Made by a program: the position numbers and the translations under genes. A DNA stretch of 5,981 nt from NCBI GenBank assembly GCA_026990615.1, contig JALXDB010000256.1, forward strand, positions 1-5,981, given 5' to 3'. How positions within the stretch are numbered: the stretch's first letter is position 1; every line of letters starts with the position of its first letter. This DNA comes from Spirochaetota bacterium. Its GTDB lineage: Bacteria; Spirochaetota; B62-G9. The notes under the pieces are model-generated. The model did not search any database. It had not been told where the DNA came from and worked only from the letters and a program-made list of their open reading frames with translations. Below, in pieces: positions 5,808-5,981 of this stretch.

Positions 5808-5981
5808 TCAGTCTTTCCTTTCGAGCCTAATTTTTAGAGATTTAAATCCCTGCCCGGAATCAGCGCCGGGTATTGATTGTACCTTTTCTGTAAGGAGAAA
5901 CTTGCCTTCCTGAATCCATTGTTTGAGAAGGCCGGCAATTTCTCTGGCCATTGGATAGCTTGAAAGGGAGCCTGCTGGAAC
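5808..5981 (-). CDS. Homocysteine biosynthesis protein (DUF39/COG1900), C-terminal part (start outside the window)
   Basis: The minus-strand frame is open from the right edge to TGA at 5810-5808, giving 57 C-terminal residues: VPAGSLSSYPMAREIAGLLKQWI, then EGKFLLTEKVQSIPG and a basic tail. The SLSSYPMAREIA...LLKQWI...FLLTEKV pattern is what I recall from the end of DUF39 (COG1900) proteins, which carry sulfide into homocysteine in anaerobic archaea and bacteria. The NIL/ferredoxin gene directly behind it, with a 2-bp gap, is the known partner and strengthens the call. The catalytic cysteine region lies outside the window. The substrate is presumably aspartate semialdehyde, by family knowledge only. 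Confidence 0.75.
   Translation of the reverse strand, partial: VPAGSLSSYPMAREIAGLLKQWIQEGKFLLTEKVQSIPGADSGQGFKSLKIRLERKD

Overview
The window reads as bacterial chromosome of moderately low GC. Genes start at ATG or GTG behind strong GGAGG-type ribosome binding sites, and arginine AGA/AGG and isoleucine ATA codons are common. A NIL-domain ferredoxin next to a DUF39-type homocysteine biosynthesis protein points to an anaerobe. Desulfobacterota or a neighbouring deep lineage would fit, but that placement is inferred from gene content, not proven.

Layout. Positions 3-236 (+) are the C-terminal end of a HAD-family hydrolase. At 298-1620 (+) lies a GT4-type retaining glycosyltransferase. Its 3' end overlaps, tail to tail, a GH13 subfamily 18 sugar phosphorylase (1574-3286, -) that resembles glucosylglycerate phosphorylase. 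A divergent control region of about 190 bp separates that gene from 3481-5067 (+), a glucosyl-3-phosphoglycerate synthase (GpgS, GT81) with an extra C-terminal domain. A rho-independent terminator follows. Just after it is a 60-residue protein made only of the two 24-residue motifs of an MshEN domain (5165-5347, +). On the minus strand at the right end are a NIL/2[4Fe-4S] ferredoxin (5386-5805) and the C-terminal end of a DUF39/COG1900 homocysteine biosynthesis protein (5808-5981).

How the genes fit together. The left five-sixths looks like a glucosylglycerate (GG) compatible-solute locus. GpgS would make glucosyl-3-phosphoglycerate. A HAD phosphatase (possibly the gene cut at the left edge) could remove the phosphate. 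The GT4 enzyme could extend GG, for example with mannose to mannosylglucosylglycerate. The GH13_18 enzyme would recover glucose-1-phosphate and glycerate by phosphorolysis. Synthesis and breakdown genes are transcribed divergently from one intergenic region that holds a duplicated 8-bp palindrome around the likely -10 box of the phosphorylase gene.

The most unusual observation is that the GpgS carries a C-terminal PTS EIIA type-2 (PtsN/EIIA-Ntr-like) domain in which the phospho-accepting histidine is replaced by asparagine (N426). This suggests an allosteric or protein-interaction module built into the osmolyte synthase. The free-standing mini-MshEN protein next door is a second possible signalling element. 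The right end is an unrelated sulfur-assimilation pair.
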